The notes under the pieces are model-generated. The model worked only from the letters and a program-made list of their open reading frames with translations, searched no databases and was not told the origin of the DNA. A stretch of DNA of 64,000 nt from contig JALHMH010000008.1 of assembly GCA_022844165.1 (NCBI GenBank), positions 1 to 64,000 on the forward strand, given 5' to 3'. Below are positions 1 to 8,562 of this stretch, in pieces. The stretch comes from Lysobacterales bacterium (lineage in GTDB: Bacteria; Pseudomonadota; Gammaproteobacteria; Xanthomonadales; SZUA-5). How positions within the stretch are numbered: the first letter of the stretch is position 1; every line of letters starts with the position of its first letter. The position numbers and the translations under genes are program-made.

Positions 1-288
1 GCGCGGCCGGCTGGACAAGGCTGAGTCAGTGGCGCAGGTAGCTGGATGACGCTGTCCCGCCCTGAGCCGACGCTCACAGGCGGGGATTTCCAGTGTCGTC
101 ATTGTCGGCTATTGGCCGAAAGCGGACCAGCTATCGGCCAAGAGATGCCTTTCGCGAATAGCTGAACGCCCCGAGAGCGCATTGGGCCGCTCGGCGCGGA
201 ATTGGTGAAAGGCTGGTGACTGGCCTGTGTTGGCTCGGTCAGACTTCGGGCAGCCTCACCCTAGTTGGGGCTAACTGCTTACCGACCA

Positions 289-1102
289 TCAGAGGCAAGC
301 CAACAACAACTGCCGATAGTGCTGAGAAAAACTGACCTGATAGCTCGGCTCAGCAGCAAAATCCCCCAGCGAGTAGGCACCCGCCAAACCTGCACCAAGA
401 CTTTGCCCGGCCTCGCCTCCACCGCAGCCATCGATATCGCAGGTAGCCCCCATCCCACCAGCCATCGAACCAGAAGAGGCAGCGGGCATCTTCACCCGGC
501 TCAGCACTGCCAGGTCATCCGGCAGATCATCCGCAATGCGCTCCGCAAAGCGCCGCAATGTTGGCTCCGCCAGCATGAACAGCCAAGCCTGATCATCGGA
601 CTCGCCCATCCGCCGCAGCACGCGCCCCAGGACTTGCCGGTAGTGCAGCTCAGTACGGATGCGGCTGAGGTAGCAGCACACCTGCAGGCGGGGGATATCC
701 GTACCCTCGCTGATCATCCCTACTGCGATGATCCAGCGGCAATCGCTGTGCCTGAATGCATTGATCACCTGTTGAGCATCCGGAGTCCGGTTGGTCACTA
801 CGCGGCAACCTTCTCCTCTAGCTTCCAGAGCCTGAGCAATCTGCAGGGCGTGCTCGATATCGGTGGCGACCACTAGACCAGCCGCATCCGGCTTGATCTG
901 ACGAAGCTCATCCAGCTTGGCGCATCCCAGACCAAGCAGTTGATCGATTACTTCGTCATGGCGCAGCAGTTCTTCGAAGGTGACGGGGGATTCCCCCAAC
1001 AGCTTGGCGATGCTGGGGAACAGCCTGACGGTGCTCTCGGTCTCCAGCTCCTCCGTGAGCTTCACCTTCTGGTTGTCGAGAAGGACGATGCGGGGCACGC
1101 GG
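289..1102 (-). pseudogene. DEAD/DEAH-type helicase C-terminal fragment, truncated at its 5' side by the IS21 element
   Basis: In-frame minus-strand translation RIVLLDNQKVKLTEELETESTVRLFPSIAKLLGE...VVATDIEHALQIAQALEARG...WIIAVGMISEGTDIPRLQVCCYLSRIRTELHYRQVLGRVLRR resembles SF2 helicase C-domain motifs (SEGTDIPRL, QVLGRVLR); the ORF runs into IS DNA at 1103. Confidence 0.75.
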
Positions 1103-1185
1103 TGTTGACGCTCGTTGAAAACTGACCCACCTACGGGGCTGCTGCTCGCGCAAAACTGACCCACGCAAACACACTGCCCTGCTCG

Positions 1186-2736
1186 ATGAACGAGCGGGGA
1201 GAGCCAGGAGTGATGAGCGTGGCGATGTTGGCCAAGATCAGACGGATGCACCTGCGCGATGGTCTGTCCATCCGCGAGGTGAGCCGGCGCACGGGGCTGT
1301 CGAGGAACACCGTGCGGCAGTGGTTGCGCCAGGAGGGCGTGACCGAACCGAAGTACCCCAGGCGCGAGGCTGCAAGCGCGGTCGATGCGTGGGCCGAGCA
1401 CCTGACCTCGGCGCTCAAGGCCGATGGCCACCGGCCGGTGCGCGAGCGCCGCACGGTCAAGATGCTCTACGAGCAGATCCGCGCGCTCGGCTACGCGGGC
1501 AGCTACGCCCGCGTCACCCGGTGGATTCGTGCCTGGCGCGCCGAGCAGGACGACGCCCCACGCCGGGCAGCCTTCGTACCGATGAGCTTCGAGCTGGGGG
1601 ATGCCTTCCAATTCGACTGGAGCTGCGAGTACGTCTTCGTCGGCGGCCTGCGCCGCCGGCTCGAGGTCGCCCACACCAAGCTGGCCAGTTCCAGGGCCTT
1701 CTGGCTGACGGCTTACCCGGGCCAGAGCCACGAGATGCTGTTCGACGCCCACGCGCGCGCCTTCGAGGCGCTGGGAGGCATCCCCAGGCGCGGCCTGTAC
1801 GACAACATGAAGACCGCCGTGGACCGGGTGGGTGTGGGCAAGCTGCGCTCGGTCAACGCCCGCTTCCAGGCCATGTGCTCGCACTACCTGTTCGAGCCCG
1901 AGTTCTGCAACCCGGCCTCGGGTTGGGAGAAGGGCATCGTCGAGAAGAACGTGCAGGACCGGCGCCGGCAGGTGTGGCGGGAAGCGAGCGAACGCCGCTG
2001 GAGCGACCTGGCCGCCCTGAACGCCTGGCTGGGCGAGCGCTGCCGCGCCTGCTGGGCCGAGACCGCCCACCCCGAGTGGCCAGCGCTGACCGTGGCCGAA
2101 GTGCTGCAGGACGAGCAGACCCGGTTGATGCCGTGCCCCCGGCCCTTCGACGGCTACGTGGAGCAGACCGTGCGCGTGTCGGCGACGGCGCTGGTGCACT
2201 TCCAGCGCAACCGCTACAGCGTGCCGACCCGCCACGTGAACGAGGTGCTGAGCCTGCGCGTGTACCCCAACACCCTGGTGCTGGTGGCCGACAGCGTCGA
2301 GGTGGCCCGGCATGCCAGGAGCTTCGAGCGCTACCTCACCTTCTACGACTGGCAGCACTACATCCCGCTGGTGCAGACCAAGCCGGGGGCGCTGCGCAAC
2401 GGGGCGCCCTTCAAGGCCATGCCCGAGGTCCTGCAGACGCTGCAGCGGCACCTGCTGCGCCATGCGGGAGGCGACCGGGTGATGGCGCAGGTACTGGCCG
2501 CCGTGCCGGTGCACGGGCTGGAGGCCGTGCTGGTGGCCGCGGAGATCGCGCTGGAGACCGGGCGGCCCAGCGCCGAGCATGTGCTCAACGTGCTGGCGCG
2601 GCTGAAGGACGGCGCCCCTGCGCTGCGCGAGCTGACGCAGCCCACACCGATCTTGCGGGAAGAGCCCCGCGCCGACGTGCAGCGCTACGACGCGCTGCGC
2701 GACACACCCAGAAGCCCCCAGGAGGCCCAGCCATGA
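1186..2736 (+). CDS. istA: IS21-family transposase IstA
   Basis: 516 aa, N-terminal HTH ([25 protein letters not shown]), DDE-type core ([12 protein letters not shown] ... [10 protein letters not shown] ... [10 protein letters not shown]). Confidence 0.95.
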   Translation: MNERGEPGVMSVAMLAKIRRMHLRDGLSIREVSRRTGLSRNTVRQWLRQEGVTEPKYPRREAASAVDAWAEHLTSALKADGHRPVRERRTVKMLYEQIRALGYAGSYARVTRWIRAWRAEQDDAPRRAAFVPMSFELGDAFQFDWSCEYVFVGGLRRRLEVAHTKLASSRAFWLTAYPGQSHEMLFDAHARAFEALGGIPRRGLYDNMKTAVDRVGVGKLRSVNARFQAMCSHYLFEPEFCNPASGWEKGIVEKNVQDRRRQVWREASERRWSDLAALNAWLGERCRACWAETAHPEWPALTVAEVLQDEQTRLMPCPRPFDGYVEQTVRVSATALVHFQRNRYSVPTRHVNEVLSLRVYPNTLVLVADSVEVARHARSFERYLTFYDWQHYIPLVQTKPGALRNGAPFKAMPEVLQTLQRHLLRHAGGDRVMAQVLAAVPVHGLEAVLVAAEIALETGRPSAEHVLNVLARLKDGAPALRELTQPTPILREEPRADVQRYDALRDTPRSPQEAQP

Positions 2737-3566
2737 GCACCGAGATCGTCACGCGCCTGAAGGCGCTCAAGCTGCACGGCATGGCCTCGAACTGGCCGGA
2801 GCTGGTGGCGCGCTGCCGGCATGCGGCGCTGGAGCCGGAGCAGCTCGTCGAGCAGTTGCTCGATGCCGAGGGAGCCGAGCGCAACGTGCGCTCGATCGCG
2901 TACCAGATGAGCGCAGCCCGGTTCCCGGCGCATCGCGACCTGGCGGGCTTCGACTTCGGCGCCAGCGCGGTCGACGAGGCGCTGGTGCGCAAGCTGCACA
3001 CCACCGCCTTCACCGAGGCGGCGCACAACGTGGTGCTCATCGGCGGGCCGGGCACGGGCAAGACGCACCTGGCGACGGCACTCGGCATCGAGGCGATCCA
3101 GCGGCATGGCAAGCGGGTGCGCTTCCACTCGACGGTGGAGCTGGTCAACGCGCTGGAGGCCGAGAAGGCCGCGGGCCGGGCTGGGCAGATCGCGCACCGG
3201 CTGATGTACGTGGACATGCTCGTCCTCGACGAGCTGGGCTACCTGCCGTTCAGCCAGGCTGGAGGTGCCTTGCTGTTCCACCTGCTGAGCAAGCTCTACG
3301 AGCACACCAGCGTGGTCATCACGACCAACCTGAGCTTCGGCGAGTGGGCGAGCGTGTTCGGGGACGCCAAGATGACCACGGCGCTGCTGGACCGGCTGAC
3401 GCACCACTGCCACATCGTCGAGAGCGGCAACGACTCCTGGCGCTTCAAGCACAGCAGCACGACCACGGCCGCGGCTAGAACCCGGTCAACGACTCAACGC
3501 AGGAAAGGATCGAACCCAGACCCCAAAACCGCAGAGATATCCACAGACCAGGGCACCCTCGGGTAG
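2733..3566 (+). CDS. istB: IS21-family helper ATPase IstB
   Basis: ATGA overlap with istA; Walker [15 protein letters not shown], Walker [13 protein letters not shown]; the ORF-track entry starting at 1320 is the same frame extended through istA. Confidence 0.95.
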   Translation: MSTEIVTRLKALKLHGMASNWPELVARCRHAALEPEQLVEQLLDAEGAERNVRSIAYQMSAARFPAHRDLAGFDFGASAVDEALVRKLHTTAFTEAAHNVVLIGGPGTGKTHLATALGIEAIQRHGKRVRFHSTVELVNALEAEKAAGRAGQIAHRLMYVDMLVLDELGYLPFSQAGGALLFHLLSKLYEHTSVVITTNLSFGEWASVFGDAKMTTALLDRLTHHCHIVESGNDSWRFKHSSTTTAAARTRSTTQRRKGSNPDPKTAEISTDQGTLG

Positions 3567-3627
3567 CCTTCAGGGGTGGGTCAGTATTGAACGAGCAGAC
3601 CGGGTCAGTTCACGGCGAGCGTCAACA

Positions 3628-4332
3628 GCGTAGCCAATAGAGCGCCTGACCGGCCTCCAGCTGGCCGGAGGTATCCAGTCCTTGGGCAATAGCGGTCAGC
3701 TTCTGGTCTGGGTGACGCTGAAACTCGAGCATAAACAGCTGCTGGTAATGGGCGAGATCGTCCTGAGCGATGTCGTCTTCAGCATGGGCAGGATAGAGCC
3801 ATTGGATATTGGCAAATGCCTCCCTGGATACCTCACGTTCCGTGACGATGACCCAGGGAATACCTTTTTCCTGCCAGTAGCGCCTTTCAAGCTCAAGCCT
3901 CTCGATGACTTCTGGCTTCTGCAGGTCGGCACTGTACTTGGCCTGAATCGCGATGCTCGGGCGCTGAGGATCTTCGAAATCCACCAGGAAGTCGCTGGTC
4001 AGTACCTGCGGAGTACCCTTGTAACGCCCGTGGGGCAGGCCAAGCTCCTCTGCGATGCGCACCGTATCTTCGACCCGCATCGGGAACTGTTCACGGATAT
4101 CGGTGACATGGGGAGACCGATCCAAGGTCAGGAAGATGGCCAGTTCAAGATCGGATAGAAGATGGTGTAAACGCCGGGTCTTGCTGCCAGGCAGACGGTG
4201 GGAGCGCCCCAGCGAGGATACGTCCCTGGTGTAGATGAACGGCTTGTAGTCCGATCCCTGGCCTTGGCCACGCCCGTCCTTGAGCCTTCTATCGATCTGG
4301 GCTTGGGTCAGCCCCTTGAATGTTCCAGACAT
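3628..4332 (-). pseudogene. tnsA: Tn7-like TnsA endonuclease, C-terminus truncated by the IS21 element
   Basis: MSGTFKGLTQAQIDRRLKDGRGQGQGSDYKPFIYTRDVSSLGRSHRLPGSKTRRLHHLLSDLELAIFLTLDRSPHVTDIREQFPM...SDFLVDF...AIQAKYSADL is typical of TnsA; reading frame ends at ...GQALYWLR at the IS border. Confidence 0.85.
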
Positions 4333-4384
4333 GAGAAAGCCTGCCCCCTGTGTCGATGACCTCAACATAGCGGATGCAGGCTCA

Positions 4385-4450
4385 GGATGAAACTTTATTT
4401 ATAAGGATGATACTTTATTTGTACGGATGAAACTTTATTTGCATCCCACA
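4385..4450 (-). repeat. Tn7-like transposon right end: three tandem 20-bp putative TnsB-binding sites and TGTGGG terminus
   Basis: ggatgaaactttatttataa / ggatgatactttatttgtac / ggatgaaactttatttgcat then cccaca; reverse complement reads TGTGGGATGCAAATAAAGTTTCATCC..., resembling Tn7 ends (TGTGGGCGGACAATAAAG...). Confidence 0.82.
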
Positions 4451-4598
4451 GCATGAGTGCTTCCCGGTGGCGATGCCGGTCACAGAGGCTTTCCAGTTGC
4501 CGCCATCCGGCCTTCAGTCGCCGGCGAGGCGGCGAGTGTCCAGGCAAGGCCGGGTTATTCCATCGGTGTTGCCATATCACACAAAACCACGGACAATC

Positions 4599-4617
4599 AA
4601 TAATAAGTCTCATTAGC
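4599..4617. promoter_or_regulatory. Possible Fur box
   Basis: AATAATAAGTCTCATTAGC, 13/19 identity by eye to GATAATGATAATCATTATC, just upstream of an ExbD-like fragment. Confidence 0.35.
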
Positions 4618-4634
4618 ATCTGAATCTGAGTGGA

Positions 4635-4890
4635 GTGAAGCCGATCAAGCCCGACGTGGCGAACCTGTCCGTCCCCACCCACGGCAGCGTGTTCTGGAAC
4701 GACGAACGCATGGGCGACGAGCAGCTCGCGCAGCGGCTGCAGGCCTCCGCGCCGCGTCAACCGCAGCCCGAGGACCTCATCCGCGGCGACCGCCTGGTGG
4801 GCCTACGAGCGCGTCGCCCAGGTGTTGGCGGCTGCGCAGAAGTCCGGGTGTTGAAACTGAGCTTTGTGACCGACCCTGGCAGCGACCGGG
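4635..4890 (+). pseudogene. ExbD/TolR-like fragment with frameshifts
   Basis: Frame 1 gives KPDVANLSVPTHGSVFWNDERMGDEQLAQRLQASAPRQPQPEDLIRGDRLV, the +1 frame continues WAYERVAQVLAAAQKSG, then frame 1 again gives VLKLSFVTDPGS; the order matches ExbD periplasmic domains (DR.VPYERV...VMAAAQ.AG...IGFVTDP). Confidence 0.6.
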
Positions 4891-5131
4891 GTGAGCCGAA
4901 AGACACCCCCCACGAAACTGCATCGGCACGCCCGCCCTGACGCCGGCGTGACGTCGTCGGCTGCACCGATCGCGGACTCCAGCACACGTGTGCGCCTGCG
5001 CGCTCGTGCCCGGCGCACCGAGCGGGCATGAGGTTTTGACGCGATGCCACCGAAGGAGGTGCTGACGGGATGCGGATGGAGGTGTTGGCGCCCGATAGGC
5101 CGAACCAGAAGAAGACAGACAGGAGGCGGCC

Positions 5132-6040
5132 TTGGATTTCAGATTGCTACGTTACTTTGTCGCAGTTGCGGAAGAACTGCATCTGGCCCGTGCAGCCGAG
5201 CGTCTGGGCATCGAGCAATCGCCTGTGTCGCGTGCGATGCGCGACCTGGAAAGCCAGCTCGGCGTACAGTTGTTCGACCGCAGCACACGCCTGACGCGGC
5301 TGACCTGGGCCGGCCAGGTGTTCCTCGGCGAATGCCGGCGCGTGCAGGCTACCGTGGAGCAGGCAGTCAAGAGCGCCAAGGCGGCTGCACAGGGCTACCA
5401 GGGCCATCTGCGCATCGCCATCTGCGACAGCCTGGCGCAGCCCCACATCGCCACCTTGCTGGCACGCAGCCGCGAGGATGAGCCCGAGCTGGAGATTCGC
5501 GTCTTCGAGCTGCCGTTCGCGCAGCAGCTCAAGATGCTGCACAACGATCTGCTGGACATCGGCTTTGCGTTGTCAAACGCGGTGCATGCTGGCCTCGTCG
5601 CTGAGCCGGTGTGGACCGATCCACTGTCGGTGATCGTGCCCGCACGCCACCCCTTGCTGGCACACATGCAGGTGCCGCTGGCCGAAGCCTTGAAGTTCCC
5701 GCTGGTTCTGTGCCATCCCGAATCGGGATCGGGCTGCCGCCATCAGATTCAAGCGATGCTGCAGGACGCGGGCACGCCGCTCAAGCTGGTCGATGAAGTG
5801 ACCAGCCTCGGCGTGATGCTGACCCTGGTCGGCGCCGGCTACGGCATCGGCTTCGCCATCGCCTCGCAAGTGCAGACCCTACAGCGCCCGGACATCTCCA
5901 TTCGTCCCCTGGCCGGCACCCCACCGATGCTCTCTACCTACCTGCTGCGCCGCCAGGGCGAACCCTCGGAGCCCATGATGCGGTTCATCGAGCGGGTGAA
6001 AGACAAGGCCGCGCCGATCGATGATGAGCCGGTCCTTTGA
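5132..6040 (+). CDS. LysR-family transcriptional regulator
   Basis: 302 aa with LysR HTH LDFRLLRYFVAVAEELHLARAAERLGIEQSPVSRAMRDLESQLGVQLFDRSTR; probable TTG start. Confidence 0.9.
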   Translation: MDFRLLRYFVAVAEELHLARAAERLGIEQSPVSRAMRDLESQLGVQLFDRSTRLTRLTWAGQVFLGECRRVQATVEQAVKSAKAAAQGYQGHLRIAICDSLAQPHIATLLARSREDEPELEIRVFELPFAQQLKMLHNDLLDIGFALSNAVHAGLVAEPVWTDPLSVIVPARHPLLAHMQVPLAEALKFPLVLCHPESGSGCRHQIQAMLQDAGTPLKLVDEVTSLGVMLTLVGAGYGIGFAIASQVQTLQRPDISIRPLAGTPPMLSTYLLRRQGEPSEPMMRFIERVKDKAAPIDDEPVL

Positions 6041-6272
6041 GGACGCAGCTCGCCTGTCCGTTGCGACCTGTGGCGTGGTGTGCCAGTAGACAGATAGACT
6101 TCGGAATGAAATCCGATGCTCTGGCTGTTGGTGGATGTGCTTGGCTCGCTTTGGATCACCCGCAACGGCCTGCGTTGACCAGGCCGAAGACTTGAGTCCA
6201 CAATCGAGTCCATTCCGTGACGCTTGGATCGGAAAAGACGTTCGTAATAAACGAGTTAGCGAACGGGTGCTG

Positions 6273-6290
6273 TTCCCATCACCCGCTCCA
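6273..6290 (+). other. Putative att remnant resembling the 3' end of tRNA-Gly
   Basis: TTCCCATCACCCGCTCCA resembles the T-arm/acceptor 3' end of bacterial tRNA-Gly (TTCCCGTCACCCGCTCCA, from memory); no complete tRNA upstream. Confidence 0.4.
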
Positions 6291-6509
6291 TTTCTGAGCT
6301 TTCGCGCAGCGGTCTGGACGGTAGCGGTCTCCTGATTCGTGCACGCGGGCCGTATGTGGCACAGATTCGCCGCATTCCGTCAGGTCCGGTGGTGCAGGTC
6401 GTTCAAGCCGGCTCGCGAACACCCTCGCTTTCGGCTCCCTCAGCTTGAAATCCGTCAGCTCCCTCTGGGCACTACGCCGACCAGGTCCTTAGTCATGACA
6501 TAAACTGTC

Positions 6510-6524
6510 TTGACATACTATGTC
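6510..6524. promoter_or_regulatory. Perfect palindrome TGACATACTATGTCA overlapping a TTGACA-like -35, upstream of the DUF2170 gene
   Basis: TGACATA-C-TATGTCA, with a further TGACAT/TGTC half-site array at 6495-6510 (atgacataaactgtcttgacatactatgtca). Confidence 0.5.
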
Positions 6525-6571
6525 AGAAAGCGTAGCGTCGGCGCTGTTCTTGCCAACGCCAGAGCAGCAAT

Positions 6572-7000
6572 ATGCCCGGACAGAAGAAGCTCCAGAACCT
6601 CACCGAACGCAGCATCCCAGGTATTCGCAAACATCTGGGGGTAGCCCGTGTCGATGTCGACGTTCTGCCGGGCGAAGTCCCGGTTGTCGAAGTCTCGTTT
6701 CCGGATTCGGATCGGCAGTCGATCTACATCACCGATGCTGGCGCTCAATTGTTGTGCATCGCTTACCTTTGGCGCGATGCCGACGTCATCAGCAAACAAC
6801 GTGCGGCGCTGATGGAGACCTTGCTCGACTTGAATCCCAGCGTGCCGTTGTCCTCGTTTGGACGCATCGACGATCACTTCGTTCTTGTCGGTGCCTTGAG
6901 CCCGGCCGCGTCGGTGGACGATTTGGCGCTGGAGTTGGCCACTTTGAGCGACAACGCGCACGACGCGCTGACAACGCTCGCTGACTTTCTTAAGCGCTGA
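6572..7000 (+). CDS. DUF2170 / YjfI-like protein
   Basis: 142 aa; LPGEVPVVEVSFPDSDRQSIYITDAGAQLLCIAYLWRDADV...LNPSVPLSSFGRIDDHFVLVGALSP resembles YjfI/DUF2170; genomic context with flotillin and NfeD-like genes. Confidence 0.7.
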   Translation: MPGQKKLQNLTERSIPGIRKHLGVARVDVDVLPGEVPVVEVSFPDSDRQSIYITDAGAQLLCIAYLWRDADVISKQRAALMETLLDLNPSVPLSSFGRIDDHFVLVGALSPAASVDDLALELATLSDNAHDALTTLADFLKR

Positions 7001-7008
7001 GGTGCGCC

Positions 7009-7536
7009 ATGGCCTGGTGGGATGACGTGCTGGCGATGATCAAAGACGAGTTTGCCGCTGTCGGCAGCGGGCCTGCTGAGCCGTCGGCTGTCAAACAAGC
7101 GCAGCAATTGCTGGAGCGAACGGCAAGAGAATTGGCCAATGCACGCGCCAGCGCCGAAGCGGCCCGCCGGCGCAGCTTGCGCAATCAGCGCGAAATGCAG
7201 AAATTGAGCCAGGACGAGACCTCGCCGCACTATCGCGAACGATTGTCGCAACTGCACCGCGCCGTGAGTGCCGATCAGGATCTGGCCGCGAGTTTCGATG
7301 CGCACATTCAACAACTGGCTACGATCGAAGCGCGCGTTCGTAGTCAACTGGAGCGCTTTAACCGTGACGTGGAAATGGCGCGAGCCGCCGTCGCCGCGAA
7401 GAATGCAACGGTCGCGGCAGACCCCAAAACGCCGGCCCGTCCCGCGACGGGCGAAAAAGGCTTCAAGCGCGCGCGTTCGGAACAGGTCATGCGGGCGCTG
7501 CGCGATGCGCCGAAGAGGAAAGGCGATGACACGTGA
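7009..7536 (+). CDS. Coiled-coil protein, possibly PspA/IM30-like
   Basis: 175 aa, long charged helices (AVKQAQQLLERTARELANARASAEAARRRSLRNQREMQKL); follows DUF2170 as PspA-like genes do in yjfIJ-type operons. Confidence 0.5.
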   Translation: MAWWDDVLAMIKDEFAAVGSGPAEPSAVKQAQQLLERTARELANARASAEAARRRSLRNQREMQKLSQDETSPHYRERLSQLHRAVSADQDLAASFDAHIQQLATIEARVRSQLERFNRDVEMARAAVAAKNATVAADPKTPARPATGEKGFKRARSEQVMRALRDAPKRKGDDT

Positions 7537-7873
7537 GTTGCCAACGCGTTGGCGTGCCTCGGTCCCGGCCTTGCGTGCCGTGCAGGTAGCGTTCGACGTG
7601 TCCGAACAAGTGCTGCGCGCGATTCGCCTCGCCGCCTTCGAGTCGGAGCGCTCAAACTCCGATCAGGTTCGTGTGTTGCTCGGCCTGCCTGTCACGCGCC
7701 AGCCGCAGCGGCCAAGATTGACGATTAGTCTATCGCCGGGCGATTACCAATTGCTCGGTAAGCGCTATAAATTACCGAGCGACGATCACCTGGCGATCAA
7801 AGAACGCGTCAACGCTGAACTGATCGCTTTTGCCGAGCAAGCCAAAACACCGCGCCGGAGTGCCCAACGATGA
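7526..7873 (+). CDS. Small hypothetical protein
   Basis: MTRELPTRWRASVPALRAVQVAFDVSEQVLRAIRLAAFESERSNSDQVRVLLGLPVTRQPQRPRLTISLSPGDYQLL; overlaps the previous and next genes by a few bases, consistent with an operon. Confidence 0.65.
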   Translation: MTRELPTRWRASVPALRAVQVAFDVSEQVLRAIRLAAFESERSNSDQVRVLLGLPVTRQPQRPRLTISLSPGDYQLLGKRYKLPSDDHLAIKERVNAELIAFAEQAKTPRRSAQR

Positions 7874-8487
7874 CTTTCTTGCAATTGCTGACGCATTTCC
7901 CCGGCATCATCCCCTCCATCTTGCTCGGTGCGATGCTGGTTCTATGGTTGCTGGTGATCCTGGGTGTCATCGACCACGAACACTTCGGGCCGGATTGGCT
8001 GGGCGGGGGTGTGGACGGTGCGGATACTGCGCCCGAGGTCCTGATGACGATGGGCCTGGACAAATTACCGTTTTCCATCGTGATCAGCGGCATCGTGTTT
8101 TTCTGGTGGCTGTTTACGCTCCTGGCGGTGGCGTTGATCTGGTCCTGGCTGCCGTTGCCGGCATGGATCGCGGGCAGCGCGATACTGATCGCCGCGCTCG
8201 TGGCCTCAGTCCCGGTCGCCGCGCTTTGCCTGCGGCCCTTAAAACCGCTGTTTGTCGTGCATACCAGCATTCGCGAAGAAAGTGTGGTGGGGAAACCGTG
8301 CAAGATTTTGACGCTGACAGTGGACGAGACTTTTGGTCAGGCGGAAGTGGTGGTTGGAACCGGTCACGTACTGAACGTCCGGGTCTGCGCTGACGTGCCC
8401 AATCAACTGACCAAGGGATCCAGTGCCCTGATCATTGATGTCGATCCCAAGACCAAACGGTATCGCGTCGAAGCCTATTCGGCCTGA
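7870..8487 (+). CDS. YqiJ/NfeD-like membrane protein with C-terminal OB-fold-like domain
   Basis: 205 aa; N-terminal hydrophobic helices, then GKPCKILTLTVDETFGQAEVVVGTGHVLNVRVCAD; immediately precedes the flotillin gene as in yqiJ-yqiK. Confidence 0.75.
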   Translation: MTFLQLLTHFPGIIPSILLGAMLVLWLLVILGVIDHEHFGPDWLGGGVDGADTAPEVLMTMGLDKLPFSIVISGIVFFWWLFTLLAVALIWSWLPLPAWIAGSAILIAALVASVPVAALCLRPLKPLFVVHTSIREESVVGKPCKILTLTVDETFGQAEVVVGTGHVLNVRVCADVPNQLTKGSSALIIDVDPKTKRYRVEAYSA

Positions 8488-8562
8488 GCCGTTCGCTTAA
8501 TCCGTGCTGATGCATTCTGTCGGTCGTCGTCTTTTTTGATTCACTCGTTCGAGGGCAAATTC

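Larger units (their letters stand above)
1103..3627 (+). mobile_element. IS21-family insertion sequence with terminal inverted repeats
   Basis: Left end TGTTGACGCTCGTTGAAAACTGACCC (1103-); reverse complement of right end TGTTGACGCTCGCCGTGAACTGACCC (ends 3627); internal repeats of ACTGACCC near both ends; encodes istA and istB. Confidence 0.93.

Noticed and set aside
1107-2580. Large minus-strand ORF spanning IS21 (the 763-aa ORF 289..2580)
   Set aside because: It is antisense to istA with low-complexity His/Arg/Pro-rich composition; only the 289-1102 part has helicase motifs.
3628-4450. CRISPR-associated transposon (CAST)
   Set aside because: Only a tnsA remnant and one end are visible; no cas genes, tniQ or CRISPR repeats in the window.
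4451-4560. Target gene of the Tn7-like insertion (short minus-strand ORF ...RLKAGWRQLESLCDRHRHREALML)
   Set aside because: Could not be matched to glmS, comM, guaC or other known attachment genes by eye; left unassigned.
6230-6300. Complete tRNA or tmRNA gene
   Set aside because: Only the 3' acceptor/T-arm-like segment is present; no cloverleaf or anticodon arm could be assembled upstream.
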